DNA from: Zygaena filipendulae
Taxonomy: Eukaryota; Arthropoda; Insecta; Lepidoptera; Zygaenidae
Assembly (NCBI GenBank): GCA_907165275.2
Contig: OU015664.1
Coordinates: 11,122,001-11,186,000 of the forward strand
Reading direction: 5' to 3'
DNA: 64,000 bases
Shown here piece after piece: positions 19,829 through 31,170 of the stretch. The notes under the pieces are model-generated. The model saw nothing but the letters and a program-made list of their open reading frames with translations. It was not told the DNA's origin and ran no database searches. Made by a program: the position numbers and the translations under genes. Positions within the stretch are counted from its first letter, which is position 1, and the number at the start of each line of letters is the position of its first letter.

Positions 19829-20163
19829 TTGCTGTGCCCCGTGGTTTCACCCACGGTAATTTCGGAGTTCCCGCGGGAATTCCGGATAAAAAGTACTCTA
19901 TGTCCTTCTCTATATCCCTGACAACGTTCATGCCAAATTTCATCCAAATCTGTTCAGCCGTTTTTGCGTGATTGAGTAACAAATATCCAAACATCCAAAG
20001 TAGGATAGTAGGACTAGCTCTGCCCCCCGGTTTCACCCGCGGTAATTTCGGAGATCCCGCGGGAATCCGGGATGAAAAATACCCTATGTCCTTCTCTGTA
20101 CCCCTGAAAACGTGCATGCCTTTCATCCAAATCCGTTCAGCCTTTTTTGCGTGATTGATCGTG
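19829..20163 (-). mobile_element. Two Helitron-like elements head to tail
   Basis: The copies 19829-20013 and 20014-20163 each run from the CCCGCGGG-type hairpin to GTGATTGAGTAACAAA. The second begins with CTAG at 20014 directly after GGATAGTAGGA, the 5' end of the first on the minus strand. Confidence 0.7.
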
Positions 20164-22134
20164 ATTTGTATATACTACCATATTTTGTGTATTCTCTATC
20201 CAGATGGCACATACGACCCATATCTCTTCATAGTACATACAGCAGACTACAGATAATTCTGTTGTGATCAGGTTACATTTGATTAGCGCCACGATTAACG
20301 CGCTCTGCGGTCTGAGGCTCAGCCATTCTTTCAACTTTGGTTGAGTTGACAATTTATAACTTTTTCTATAGAAAACTAAGTAACTTATCGCCATGACATG
20401 ACGTCACGTGGTCCCAAAACTATAGCGATAACGATGACCGTAAGTCCGTTACACGACACGACGCGTTACGTTACAGGACAAAGAAACTGTTTTCCCTGTG
20501 TCTAAAGAAATAGACATCGATAGTGTCCAATAGTAAGTATAGAAAATGCTAATGTGTGATTTATTTCTGTCTTGTCTGGTCTTGTGGTCTGCTAAGCGGT
20601 TTGAAATATTCCACCGGATCACCTTGCTCGGTCCTTGCACGTAGCGCTTTAAGCGCTTTGTGGTGACATTTTTTTTGGTTCGTATCTGTACAGTGCAGCA
20701 TGTAGTAACGTCAGCAAGCAAGGCAGTCAAATCAAAATCGAATATACTTTATTTTACACAGAGTAAAAAACACATTTTGCAAAAACACATAAACATGCTT
20801 ACAATACCAGTAAGTACGTACAATTTAGGTGACCTATATATTGCTAATATATATATTGCTAAGAGCAATATTTTCATAGGCAACCTACGGTAGAGAATTT
20901 CAAATAGTCGATAAATTAAGTAAAAAAAATTATGCGTGTCTATTTTGTACTAACTCTACAATTGAAAATTTATTTATTGGAGAAAAAACAGACGTAGGTT
21001 GTAATATGGGTAACATCATTCAATAAACTTAGATTACATTATGTGGTACTATTAATAAATAATTAATTTGTATGCACAGGTCTTATAGATTGATATAGAT
21101 AAACTTTTTATTGAACATTAAACACCTTAACTAACTAAATAACTGGAAGAAATCCCCTTGCGGGATAAGTTCGCTTTTGAGCATAAATTACCTGTTTATT
21201 TTTAATTTTAGCAATCTGTAAAAACTTTGTTTATGTTCAATAAAGGATACAAACAAACAAACAAATACTTGTACGTATTAACAGTTTTTACTTTCGTACA
21301 AGTGTAACGATCTGCGGTCTCATCGTTCGAGTTATTCGTGAGAGCGATCTTTTCCAGCGAAAATTGGATTTCAATTGAATGACATAATAAAATTTTAACA
21401 TTACAACTTTTATTATTATCTACTAATTAGTTATTAAAAAATTAATTACTATCGCAAATTACAAAAATATATAGGTACAAATTATTATGATTTAATTAGT
21501 GTATACGTAAATACTAGAAAAAATGTTTGATAACAATAAAAAGAGGCAGTTGCTGTATTATATAGATTGCATGCCATGACAAGTCATAATATTGTACCAT
21601 ATGGCACGGTCATTACTAGTACGACCCTGGTAAGTGGGTCGCTAGCTCCCAAATCGGGATAAAGACCAGTGATTCATCGAGATAATAATGTACTTTTTTT
21701 ACAACAAAAGGTACCTATACATATAGGTACTGGCTTCAGATTTTATTCTCTTACATTAAATCTAGTACAAATTGAAATGTAAAACGAATTACTACAACGT
21801 CAAGCCATAAAAGATTACCTGGGAAATGGTTACGCAGTTCGTTAGATCACTTGAAGTTCACAAATTGTGTAATTTATTTACATAATTTTTTAATTCACGT
21901 CCTAATTTTTAGTTAATACCGTAAAACTTATTTTCGTTCTGAATGTAATAGAGGATAATGCTTTTATAAACTATTATATCAATTTGTACGTACGAGTAGC
22001 CATTCAATTAATCAATATTATAATGAGTGCAATATACTTTGATATTATTTCTGTACAATACATATGAATTATATTTGTCTTTGTTCTAGGTAATTATGAA
22101 AATAAAAGCGTTTCATATAGTATATAGCAATATC
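20164..22134. other. Gene-poor stretch with LINE 3'-end remnants
   Basis: 20723-20800 (AATATACTTTATTTTACACAGAG) looks like an inverted LINE 3' end. 21130-21270 on the plus strand carries CCCCTTGCGGGATAAGTTCGC...TTCAATAAAGGATACAAACAAACAAAC, a LINE 3' UTR with an AATAAA signal and (ACAA)n tail. 21300-22134 is AT-rich and unassigned. No gene seen. Confidence 0.4.
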
Positions 22135-22320
22135 TGGGCGACCGAGCTCCGCTCGTAGCGCCATCTGTCGTTAAGTAGATAAGCAGTACCAAACACTCAT
22201 TTTTCATTGCTGAAAACACGGATAAAACTACGTTTTCTAAAACTCATTGAACGCATCCATGTTTTTGTGTTTTTGTAAATATGTTTTCTACTGTGTGTGT
22301 TCAATAAAGTATATTTGGAT
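22135..22320 (+). mobile_element. Retroelement 3' end
   Basis: GGGCGACCGAGCTCCGCTCG (a short hairpin) and GCGCCATCTGTCG start the block. It ends with TTCAATAAAGTATATTTGG and a GATTTG tail. This is typical of a short retroposed unit; there is one copy in the window. Confidence 0.4.
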
Positions 22321-23254
22321 TTGAAAACCTAGCTCGATTAGTCGGCCCTGAAACCCCCTGCATACTAAAGTTCATGAAATCATTGAAGCCGTTTCCGAGA
22401 TTCAGATTATATAATATTATACATTGTATATATACGAGAATTGGTGGTTTAAAGATAGTAGATAAATAGATTTAGTATAAGCATAAAATAATCGTGAAAA
22501 CTCCTAACCGCGTACGTATGTGTATCACAGTTCACATTTAAAAAACTCCTCAGGAATTCGTCCGATTCCTTTCGAATTGTCAAGGTAACAAATGAAAGTG
22601 TTAGACGTGACGTGACCGTTCTTGAGATGCAGTCCAACTTTAAACTAACTTATTATATATACAAAAGTAAAAATTAGTGGTTAAGCGCTTTAAACACGAG
22701 ATTAATGGAGCTTTTAATTTAACACCGAAACCTCCACATCCTTCCATGCAGATACCACATTATATATTTCATAGCAAAGCTCAAGACTCATACTGCTTTT
22801 ATTCACACTTTGTACAAGCATGTGATTAAAAGGCGTGTGTTTTTTTAATTTTTTAATTCGACTACAACCAGTAATAAAGTTAAATGGATTCAGCTAAGAT
22901 CGTATCTGCTAGTGTGAGAATCAGGACATTGACATTGGATACCAAAACTCTATTATTATCAAAAACTGTTATTATTTCAATCCAAACAGTTTTTTACTGT
23001 TGTTATTATACTTTTCATTTTTACATTTTATGTTAATGTGTGAATCTAAAGGTTTTCAAAATGAATTGAATTTTCTTGAAATACGTAGAAATTACGTATA
23101 CGCGTATGTACGTAGAACATGACGTTCTTATCCTATACTACAACGATGTCAAAAAATTACGTTATTTACAGGGTGTTTACAGGGAAAGTAATTGGGTTTC
23201 CAACTCTGACTTGTATTTTAGTTATTAATATAAATATACATATAATATGAAATG

Positions 23255-23464
23255 AAAATTAAATGAAATAATTTTATTGTTACCCACAAACATTAGTTTT
23301 TGCGACTTAACACTCCTTATAAATATGAGGCTACAATAGGCGACTTTATCACTAACAAGTGATCCCTACCAGCCACCAGGCTACTCTAGGTTAGAGGAGG
23401 AAAATTTGACTTAAAACTAAGTGGGTGCATACATATATTATGTAGGGAGGTAAAATATGTGGTA
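23255..23464 (-). mobile_element. LINE 3'-end fragment with (TTTCAT)n tail
   Basis: It starts AATTAAATGAAATAATTTTATTG and continues with ACCCACAAAC, AACAAGTGATCCCTACCAG and AACTAAGTGGGTGCAT. The same blocks in the same order occur at 62392-62605. The tail on the minus strand is a run of CATTT-type units. Confidence 0.65.
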
Positions 23465-23689
23465 TATCTATACATATAAAATGCTTCGTACTGAATGACT
23501 GATGGATCAACGCACAGCCTAAACCGCTGATCGTAGAGACCTGAAACTTGGAGGGCGTGTTCTTTGTACGACTTAGGCATCAGATAAGAAAGGATTTTTG
23601 AAAATTCAACCCCTAAGGGCGTGAAAAGGGGTTGCAAAGTTTGTATGGAACAATTCCGCGGGAACGTTGAAACCGCGCGGGGCGGCTAG
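23465..23689 (+). mobile_element. Helitron-like element, divergent subfamily
   Basis: Starts near TCTATACATATAAAATGCTTCG, contains CCTGAAACTTGGAGGGCGTG and ends AACCGCGCGGGGCGGCTAG followed by T. The 3' hairpin and CTAG are kept, but the interior differs from the main subfamily. Confidence 0.65.
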
Positions 23690-24060
23690 TGTACATATAA
23701 CTGTACAATAGACTAACCGGATCGGCGAAGCTCTGAGCAACGCTGCGGGACATAATTAACTAAAATAATATAAGTACTTTGAACCTCTGAACAAGAGTTC
23801 AGTCAGAGGCAAATAACAACAAAAGGGAGAGTGATGTTTTAATGTTGTAAAATCGGAGTGAAAGTGAAATCCACTGATCACAGTCACAACAAACATTACT
23901 GGCTCGATGTCCATGGGAGCACCCCGCGGCTGCGGCGTCCGAGCGTCTGTCATTATTATCTATTATCATAAATCAAATACATAATATTGTAATGCTGATA
24001 GTTAAATGAGATGAGAAAGTAAAGAAAATAACCGAAAGGTTAAACTGTGTTGTATCAGCT

Positions 24061-24128
24061 GAGACTTGGCGTCGTTATTACGAAGTAGGTACACGTGTAC
24101 CTACTTCGTAATAACGACGCCAAGTCTC
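24061..24128. repeat. Perfect 68-bp palindrome without spacer
   Basis: The left arm begins GAGACTTGGCGTCGTTATTA and the centre is TACACGTGTA. All 34 bases of the right arm are the exact reverse complement of the left. A 16-base direct repeat, GTTTTATTGGTTTATG, follows at 24129-24144 and 24161-24176. Confidence 0.95.
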
Positions 24129-24306
24129 GTTTTATTGGTTTATGTATGTATTTAAGTAACGTTTTATTGGTTTATGAATGCACCACTAATGTATAATGAC
24201 ATTTTCGTATTCACCCGGCAGTGTTTTTTCAAACGTTGGATGCTAGTAGAGTTTTCTCTCCTTCCTATTTCTAATGATACCTATTGCAATAATATTTACA
24301 ATAATT

Positions 24307-24534
24307 GGACGCAGATAAGCAATAACATGTTAACCCACAAAATTAAGTTATTGATTCAGAACGATTTATTGAGAGTTAGGCAACGATTTTTAATTGTGTA
24401 ATTACATTGCTTAAATATGTAACTAAATATTGAACATAAAAAATGTTGACACAAAATGGCGCTCCTACTTTTAAAACACGATTTACTCAAAATTTCTCCA
24501 GTGTGGGTTAACACACTATTGCTTATCTATGTCC
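24307..24534 (-). mobile_element. GGAC-ended MITE with AATT target duplication
   Basis: Starts GGACGCAGATAAGCAATAAC and ends TATTGCTTATCTATGTCC, inverted repeats of over 20 bases, with GTTAACCCAC next to each. AATT flanks both ends (24303-24306 and 24535-24538). It has the same layout as 28561 and 32961, in opposite orientation. Confidence 0.85.
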
Positions 24535-24842
24535 AATTATATCTATAAAAAAGTACTTATGTTTTACCAACAGTTTATCATTCTAGCCCCATATTGGAGC
24601 CATAAATCTAGGGTCACGTTCCGATGCAACTGAGTTGGGAACGGGGAAATTTTAAAGAAACTTATTTCAAATTTAATAAATTATTTATTAATCGCACATC
24701 TCAACAACAAATACATTACTAATTTAAAAGTCTTCTCACAAAGTGCTCTTTAAGAAAATAAATACATATAAATTTACTAATGGAACTACTCACATTTACG
24801 TATAAAAGTAATTTGGTGCAGGAACAGAAAACATTTGCGCAA

Positions 24843-24978
24843 CGGCTGCCCTCAGAGTCATTTTAATGATTATTTAATTTTAAGTAAAGAGAGACGTTCA
24901 TTAAATTAATGTTAATTGGCTTGTTTTTAAAATCTTTACTAAAAATTTATTAATCGTGCATTAAATCGACTTTGAGTA
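24843..24978. mobile_element. Worn copy of the long-hairpin element
   Basis: CGGCTGCCCTCAGAGTC at the left, GAGACGTTCATTAAATTAATG inside and CGACTTTGAGTAAAAG at the right match the 237-bp element, but much of the second arm is missing. Confidence 0.55.
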
Positions 24979-25438
24979 AAAGTAATAAGAAATACAGCAA
25001 GTATGGAAACTCTAATCATCTTTTGTAATGCTACTGATGTTTGAATTATACTGATGTCCGCCCACAACAATATTATTGCTGACTTGCGCGTGCGCTATTC
25101 CCATCACGATTCGGTTTCCAAATCATTTCCCGCTATTGTATTTTTTTAATTGCACTTGTCATACGTCATGTATTTGATGTCTTCTTTGCTGTAAATCTAG
25201 TCTCAGACCATTTATTTTGCTAAATATGTCATAGGTGACTGCATAATATCTCTCATAATGGCTGTATATTATAAAATTTTGTTCTTGTACATTGTTACTT
25301 GCAATGATGATGTGCAATGTGCATACCACTAATTGGCATGCATGTACATATGTCGCCAACACTTAAATAATGTAATGCTACTGCAGCTGGTGTGCCAATA
25401 GATAAATAAATAAATCGATGGGATTATTATTTAGGTAC

Positions 25439-25582
25439 GAGCTGTTTCCCGTGTTTTCAATCGTGTTAATTTAGGAGTTCCCGCGGAAATTCCGAGACCT
25501 GTGTCCTTTTCTTGATGATCAGTTGAGTAGATAGGGCTTTAAAATGTAACAGATCGAGTTACTTTCGCTTTTATATTAGTAT
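25439..25582 (-). mobile_element. Helitron-like element, worn
   Basis: GAGCTGTTTCCCGTGTTTTC, GGAGTTCCCGCGGAAATTCC and TTGATGATCAGTTGAGTAG are in family order. It ends near ACTTTCGCTTTTATATTAG. Confidence 0.55.
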
Positions 25583-25961
25583 CCATTACTTTTCATTGTA
25601 TGTTATTTACACAGTAAATGAACAACGTATTAAACTTATTCATCAAATAATTTTCTAAAGGTATCGTTTTATTGACCTCTAGGTATACCTATAATAATAA
25701 TTTTACCAAAAACTAGTTCCATAAATAACGAAATAAAATAATAACATAGCAAATAACTGTAGGTACCTACGTCCATTATTGACCCGAAAAATATTAAAAT
25801 TTATCTTATTTAAGAATAATCATAAACTGATATTTCCTGACACACAAACTAGCCTACCTTGGCACACCTAAAAAATACAAAAGCAGAGGAAATACGCTAT
25901 TTATCACAATTTCAACATTTAACCGAGACTAATTCTTTTCATCCTAAACTTGTTTTGTCTA

Positions 25962-25991
25962 AAATCGCAAACTAATTATAGTTTGCGATTT
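25962..25991. repeat. Short hairpin
   Basis: 13-base perfect stem AAATCGCAAACTA / TAGTTTGCGATTT with a 4-base ATTA spacer. It stands about 200 bases upstream of the GC-rich putative promoter region. Confidence 0.7.
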
Positions 25992-26169
25992 GAATCGGCA
26001 TTCACTAAATAGGTAGCGAAAGAATAAAATATCGCGATATTATAAAATTGTTTCGTCAAGTTTTATCCAAGTGCCTTACCTATCCACTGTTAATCATATA
26101 ATGTTTAATAAACAGAATAATAATATTATTGTTATTTGTTGAAAAGCAAAAAAAAATTGATTTGCAGAC

Positions 26170-26499
26170 GTTACTGATGTTTCTCATTTCGACCGCGGAG
26201 CGCGCGCTTTTCAAGCGCTAGTATCGCATCGAACGTCGAAGCGGTCGGTTGTGGCGGTTCTCAAGAAACACCGGCTATCCAAATAAAAACTTTACGTAAA
26301 AGACGCATCGCAATAAACGAAAAATCATAACATATCGCAACCTTGTAGCAGTGTGAAAATTTACAATAGTGTGCGACTATAGTGCCGAGTATAGTTTTGT
26401 GTGTGTTTTATCGAAGTTTTCTAGTGGTTTTGTCGGTAAAATCACCAGATAAAACTTGTGCTGTGTGGCCCATAACGGCACCATTCGTGACGGATTAAG
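26170..26499 (+). promoter_or_regulatory. Candidate promoter and noncoding first exon
   Basis: A block much richer in C+G and CpG than its surroundings (GACCGCGGAGCGCGCGC, CGAACGTCGAAGCGG) begins here, after AT-rich sequence. It is free of every repeat family of the window. It ends in GGATTAAG followed by the donor-like GTACCT at 26500. No long frame is present, as expected for a 5' UTR. The next exon that needs an upstream noncoding partner is 45274-45371. No TATA box is clear. The link is inference. Confidence 0.4.
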
Positions 26500-26911
26500 G
26501 TACCTACCTGCCTCACTATTAATTTATCGCCGAATAATTGTTCGTGGTTAACAGGTAACTAAGTTACCCATAGTCCATAGACACCACGCGCTATAGCGTC
26601 ACATGCCTATCCAATTATGTACCTACCTATTGTGTTTTCCGAAAAGGACCTTGTATTTATTTGATAAATTTCATATAGGTAGATGGCTATGAGTAGCCAA
26701 CTGTCGCTGACAACGGCCGTTTTTTAAATACCTATTCGAAAGTCGCAGCAGATAATATCTAGTAACATAAAAATTTACATACCTAATTATTTTAATTTCT
26801 TACCTAGGTAGGTAGGTACATTATTCTATCCCAACAAAAACAGTTTCACTGTATAAAACGCGCTCGCCCACGTTCATTAGGCTATTAAAAAAGTAAAAAA
26901 TTGAACTTGGC

Positions 26912-27060
26912 AGCCTTACTTGAAAGCCAGTTCCCATCCCCATCGGAAAAGCACCTGCAAGCCTTCTGGTGTTGCAGATGTCCTTGGGCGGCGGTAATCA
27001 CTTACCATCAGGTGTGCCACCTGCCCGTTAAGGTACCCCCTGATCTATATTTAAATAAAA
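26912..27060 (+). mobile_element. SINE type 1, 5'-truncated
   Basis: ACTTGAAAGCCAGTTCCCATC ... CACTTACCATCAGGTGTGCC ... matches the 3' half of the SINE at 42989, ending in an A-rich ATTTAAATAAAA. Confidence 0.75.
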
Positions 27061-28235
27061 ACTGTTAGTCAGGTAGGTACCAATCTACCCTCTAAAATGT
27101 TAAAACGCGGATGAGTTGACTAAAGAGCCGGGCTAGCGTGAGGACTGGGGATTGAGGGTGAATCGGTGAATTATCAAAACGTCCCTCCCCCTCTTATTTA
27201 TCGTTGCGTTTTTTTTTAATGGCGTTTTAAAATTGCCAACGACAATAGCTCCTACGTGCACTACGCGAAATTGCGAGGCCTCTTCGCCACCGCACTTAAG
27301 TGTCTACTGTAAAAAGTACTCTGTGGTCTACTGGGTATTACTATTGTCTTTTTTCGCAATGCACGAGACTCGGTAGGATACAAAATATAGGTAGGTAAGT
27401 ACCTACCTACGTACCTACGTATACAATTAAATTTATTTCGCAACGAACAAATTCGATAATGCGCGCTTGCCGCTTAGCCTTTTAGGCAAAGTAGTACGTA
27501 CCTACGCAGTACACTGGGCCGCAGAACATCCTGACTCCTTCAACTGTTTGGCGGCATGAACCAACGATTACATCAATCGCAGGAGGATTTTGTTGTCATT
27601 TATTGAGGCTCGTTCCATTTTCGGTGAGGCAAAAGAAGAGTAGTTAACCACAAAAATAGTTCTTAAAATTCTTCTCTGTCTGACTGCCTGTACGCGGTAA
27701 TATCCGTATCTACTATCTACTGAACGGATTGTGATGCGGGTTTTCACAGGTAGATTATGCTTAACCTGGAGCAACCTCAGAGTTTTTATTTCGTCTGAGG
27801 GAGCAACATATAGGTTTTGTGATTTGTTTCATTTAAATCGGATGTCGAGAAAAATGTTGTATAAAAACTGTTCAAACGGTTCATGTGGTATAAAAACTAA
27901 TATTAGTTAGGTACTGCAAAATTTGTTTTGTAACTTTCAAATGCGTGATAGAGAAACTTACTGAAACTTCTTGTACCTATGTAGTTTAAAATCACTCAAA
28001 TTTTTTACAAATTTTTCCTCTCAACAACCGTACTCAACTTGTGAAAAGGCTAAAAATATCTTGTAAACTTGTAATATTGATATATCCACCTCTAGGTAGG
28101 TAAACACTCAAACCTGTCGGAAACTATACCAGTTTGTGGAGGTCGCCGCACGCTCCCATATTATGGTATCGGCTCAACAGGGTTGCCAATATCGAACTAC
28201 GGAAAGGTGCTAAAATGTCATCTGAAATAGTCATA
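27061..28235. other. No gene seen; one Helitron-like fragment
   Basis: 27675-27780 (CTGTCTGACTGCCTG ... CTGAACGGATTGTGATGCGGGTTTTCAC) is a partial Helitron-like copy. 27395-27425 is a run of GTACCTAC-type units. The rest is unassigned AT-rich sequence. Confidence 0.4.
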
Positions 28236-28472
28236 CGACCGCACTCAGAGTCGACTTTAATGATTACTTAGTTAAGTATAGATTTTTAAGACAAAACTGC
28301 CGCAATCAGAGACGTTCAGTAAATTAATGTTCATTGGTATTTAATGAGATGTAACTTAAGTAGTTAAATGCCAACTAACATTAATTTGTTAAACTTGTCT
28401 GATTGCGGCAGTTTGGTTTTAAAAATCTATACTTAACTAAGTAATCATTAAAGTCGACTCTGAGTGCGGCGG
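28236..28472. mobile_element. 237-bp long-hairpin element, second complete copy
   Basis: Same length and arms as 10738-10974 with a few substitutions; ATA flanks both ends (28233-28235 and 28473-28475). The arms start CGACCGCACTCAGAG and end CTCTGAGTGCGGCGG. Confidence 0.88.
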
Positions 28473-28560
28473 ATAGAGTATTATCGAGTGGGGGCCCGGC
28501 ACCCGTGATATCCTTAGATTCCTTACTACCTAATAGACAGAGGTACAGAAAAGGACATAC

Positions 28561-28795
28561 GGACATAGATAAGCAATAGTGTGTTAACCCACATTGGAGA
28601 AATTTTGAATAAATCGTGTTTTAAAATCATAACGTCATTTTGTTTCAGCATTTATTTATGTTTAAATGTTTTTTGGTATTTAAACAATGTAATAAGGTAA
28701 ACACATAATTAAAAAACCCTCTATAACTCTCAATAAAGCGTTTTGAATCAATAACTTAATATTGTGGGTTAACATGTTATTGCTTATCTGCGTCC
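28561..28795 (+). mobile_element. GGAC-ended MITE with ATAC target duplication
   Basis: Starts GGACATAGATAAGCAATAGT and ends TATTGCTTATCTGCGTCC. ATAC lies at 28557-28560 and 28796-28799, a different 4-bp duplication from the AATT of the other two copies, which fixes the element borders. Confidence 0.88.
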
Positions 28796-28940
28796 ATACG
28801 GTAGTTCTTTACTTTATTTCTGCGAGTGAAACCGCGAGAACAGATATGAAGAATATACTTATATTTGTATTACTAATGTATTTGTACTATTGTATTACTT
28901 TGTATTACTTGTGTTACTAGTTATTTTGAAATATTCTTTA

Positions 28941-29328
28941 TGCTACTGCTCCACCTTTTTTTTTTTTTTTTTTTTTTTCTTTGTCTTTTGTCACGTGCCT
29001 CATACCGGGCGCGGCGCCGCGCCTCAGCAGCAGCACCGCATGCCCGATATTCCGGCCCGTCTCTGGGTTCCTCTTAGCTTCACCGCGGGTGACCAGCCCA
29101 CGGCTACTACTAGAGCCCCCCCGCCACGACAAGGCGGGAACCCAATTCGGGGGGGGGAACCCAATTCGGGGGGGATGCTACTGCTCCACCTGCGTTAACG
29201 TTAACGTTGATGTTAATGTCTAACGTGGTAATGTTAGTAAGTTAACGTGTTCAAATGTTGGCCACATCTACGTAATGCCTAAATTAGCGCACTAATTTAC
29301 GCGTTAGCCCGCAGGTGGAGCAGTAGCA
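28941..29328. mobile_element. Harbinger-like MITE (TTA duplication) split by a retrosequence
   Basis: The outer ends TGCTACTGCTCCACC and GGTGGAGCAGTAGCA are perfect inverted repeats. TTA flanks both (28938-28940 and 29329-29331), the 3-bp TWA duplication typical of PIF/Harbinger. Interior CGTTAACGTTAACG blocks follow at 29192. The left end is duplicated by a later retroposition (see 28957), so the MITE itself is only about 150 bp. Confidence 0.75.
28957..29174 (-). mobile_element. GC-rich poly(A) retrosequence with 17-bp target duplication
   Basis: On the minus strand it ends in an A run of about 24 (28957-28980 on plus). It is bordered by ATGCTACTGCTCCACCT at 28940-28956 and 29175-29191, a perfect duplication. 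The body is much richer in GC than its surroundings and holds two tandem copies of GGGAACCCAATTCGGGGG near 29132-29167. No protein family recognised; probably the 3' end of a GC-rich LINE or a retroposed transcript. Confidence 0.8.
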
Positions 29329-29331
29329 TTA

Positions 29332-31082
29332 GAAATAGTCCTAGAAGATTGCCGTGAATTTCCAAAATATGTAGGTTATTATTTTATGTTCTCACTTGTG
29401 TGTGCTAATAAAATTCCCAGATTTTAACTTTACAAAATTCAAGTCAGGTGCATTTCGTTTTCAATTCAGACAGACTTGAAGTGACCAGTATTGTTTAAAA
29501 AAAATTGAGACTTTTAAGAGTTTTCAAGAGTTTTCAAGTTGCACTTCATTTTTAGTGAACCTATTTTTAAAAGTTTTGCGGTTTTACGAAATGTTAATTT
29601 CGATTCTTTCTATTATAAATAAATAGTGCCAGGACATGGTGGAAAATAGTAAAGATATGTAGAATGTAGTATGTAGATAAAGATCTTTAGTATGTAGAAT
29701 GTAGTAGAATGTACTCAGTTGGCAACACCACAATTTATATCCAGTTTATGCCTACACTGTTCATTTCATGTTCTCTAGCATTTTTATAAGAATATGGATA
29801 CCAGATACATACATCTGATGTAATGTAGACTAGATAGATAGGCAACTACATTTTTTTGGTAAACCTAACATTATACAGTCTGTATTTTACCCGGTGCCTG
29901 GGTTTAAGCCCGATAAAAAGCCCATAAAAGCCCAGGTTTAAATCGAGTTTAACGTTTAAACCCAAGGCCTGGTTTAATTGCCCATCTATAAACCTAATCC
30001 ATATACAATCAAATCTTTCAAATAACAAGAAATCGAGGGGAGAATATGAGAATCAGAGAATACTATGTCATATAAGTAAGTATTTGCAATTTCTGTTTTT
30101 TGATAGTGAAAGATATTGCAGAAAGTTTAACCAAAACATGTCACAAACGAGTACTTTTGGCGGTGTTTTTCTATTATTACGTTACAATACAATACTGCAA
30201 AAATATAAATATTGTAGCGATTATATTCAAACTATAATTGTCCAATCGATTTCTCAGAAGATACGAGTTTTCAAGCGATGCAATGCGAGTGGAGCTAGTA
30301 TATGTAGTTAACTTTTAGCAACATTTCTATGTACCACCGGTATACCGTTGCAACTAGGCGATACCAAAGTTCCTCGAACTTTCGTTTGTCCAGCTAATTC
30401 GCATCTGTGGAGATAATAAACACTAACTAGTGACTATTGTGCGAAAAATGTCTGTCTGTATATTTGCCTTATTGACCTGCAGCGAAACGGTGACCGGTCG
30501 CCAACCCCCGTTCAGTCGAATGCGCCGGCGCCGCGGGCCCATCCCACTAACGAGCGTGAGAACCTTCTTTGTAATACTTTCTTACTATCTCTTGGATTCT
30601 CAATGGGCATCTTTCTATTGTGTTGATACTAGGTACATAGATGTTGCCTGCGGTTTTATCTGCGTGAACTTCGGAATTCCACTTGACTTGTCTCGTACCT
30701 ACTCGTAGTACAGCCTCAAAATGCAGCGTTCTGGTCGCCACTGAAAATCAGAGTCGTTCCACGGCATAATATCCTAAGTGGTGGCCATATTGGTACCTTA
30801 TAATTATTTAAAATTGTGCTTAATTTTGGTAACAAATAAACTTCTATTCTATTCTAAATAACAAAATTACTTAGTGGAAGGAAATTATAATGTAGTTCTG
30901 TCTCAATAAATGTATGTATATTCTAATTCTCGCGACAATTTTGTATAAGTAGTAGTTGCGCATCTTTGGTTTTGTCTAAAAATCAATGACAATTGACATA
31001 ACTTACTATAACTTAAAAATCGTCGCTAAGAATAAATAAATAAAAAATATTAATCATTCATACGGATATTGAGTTGAATTGA
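29332..31082. other. Probable intronic stretch, no gene seen
   Basis: 29896-29964 carries repeated GCCTGGGTTTAA / TTTAAACCCAAGGC units in inverted order, possibly the core of a small fold-back element. 30430-30560 is a GC-rich patch (GCGCCGGCGCCGCGGGCCC) with a short frame but no recognisable domain. 30640-30680 is a Helitron-like scrap. 30842-30855 is an (ATTCT)n LINE tail. Confidence 0.35.
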
Positions 31083-31170
31083 ATTGATAAACTTTATTTG
31101 ACACAACACAAAGATTTACAGCATACGTATACAACTAAACATAGGTAGGTATATAACAAGTATTGAGGGT
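31083..31170 (-). mobile_element. LINE 3'-end fragment
   Basis: ACTTTATTTGACACAACACAAAG ... GCATACGTATACAAC is nearly identical to 5668-5707; a repeated TTGAAT tail at its left edge marks the minus-strand 3' end. Confidence 0.6.

Noticed and set aside
28890..29223. Frames of 64-102 codons around the T run
   Set aside because: They include the poly(T) tract and the GC-rich retrosequence; GC-rich DNA opens several frames at once and none has a family signature.
30430..30708. 92-codon frame in a GC-rich patch, considered as a first exon
   Set aside because: It has no donor of good quality in a matching phase and no recognisable peptide; it was kept only as a note in the region entry.
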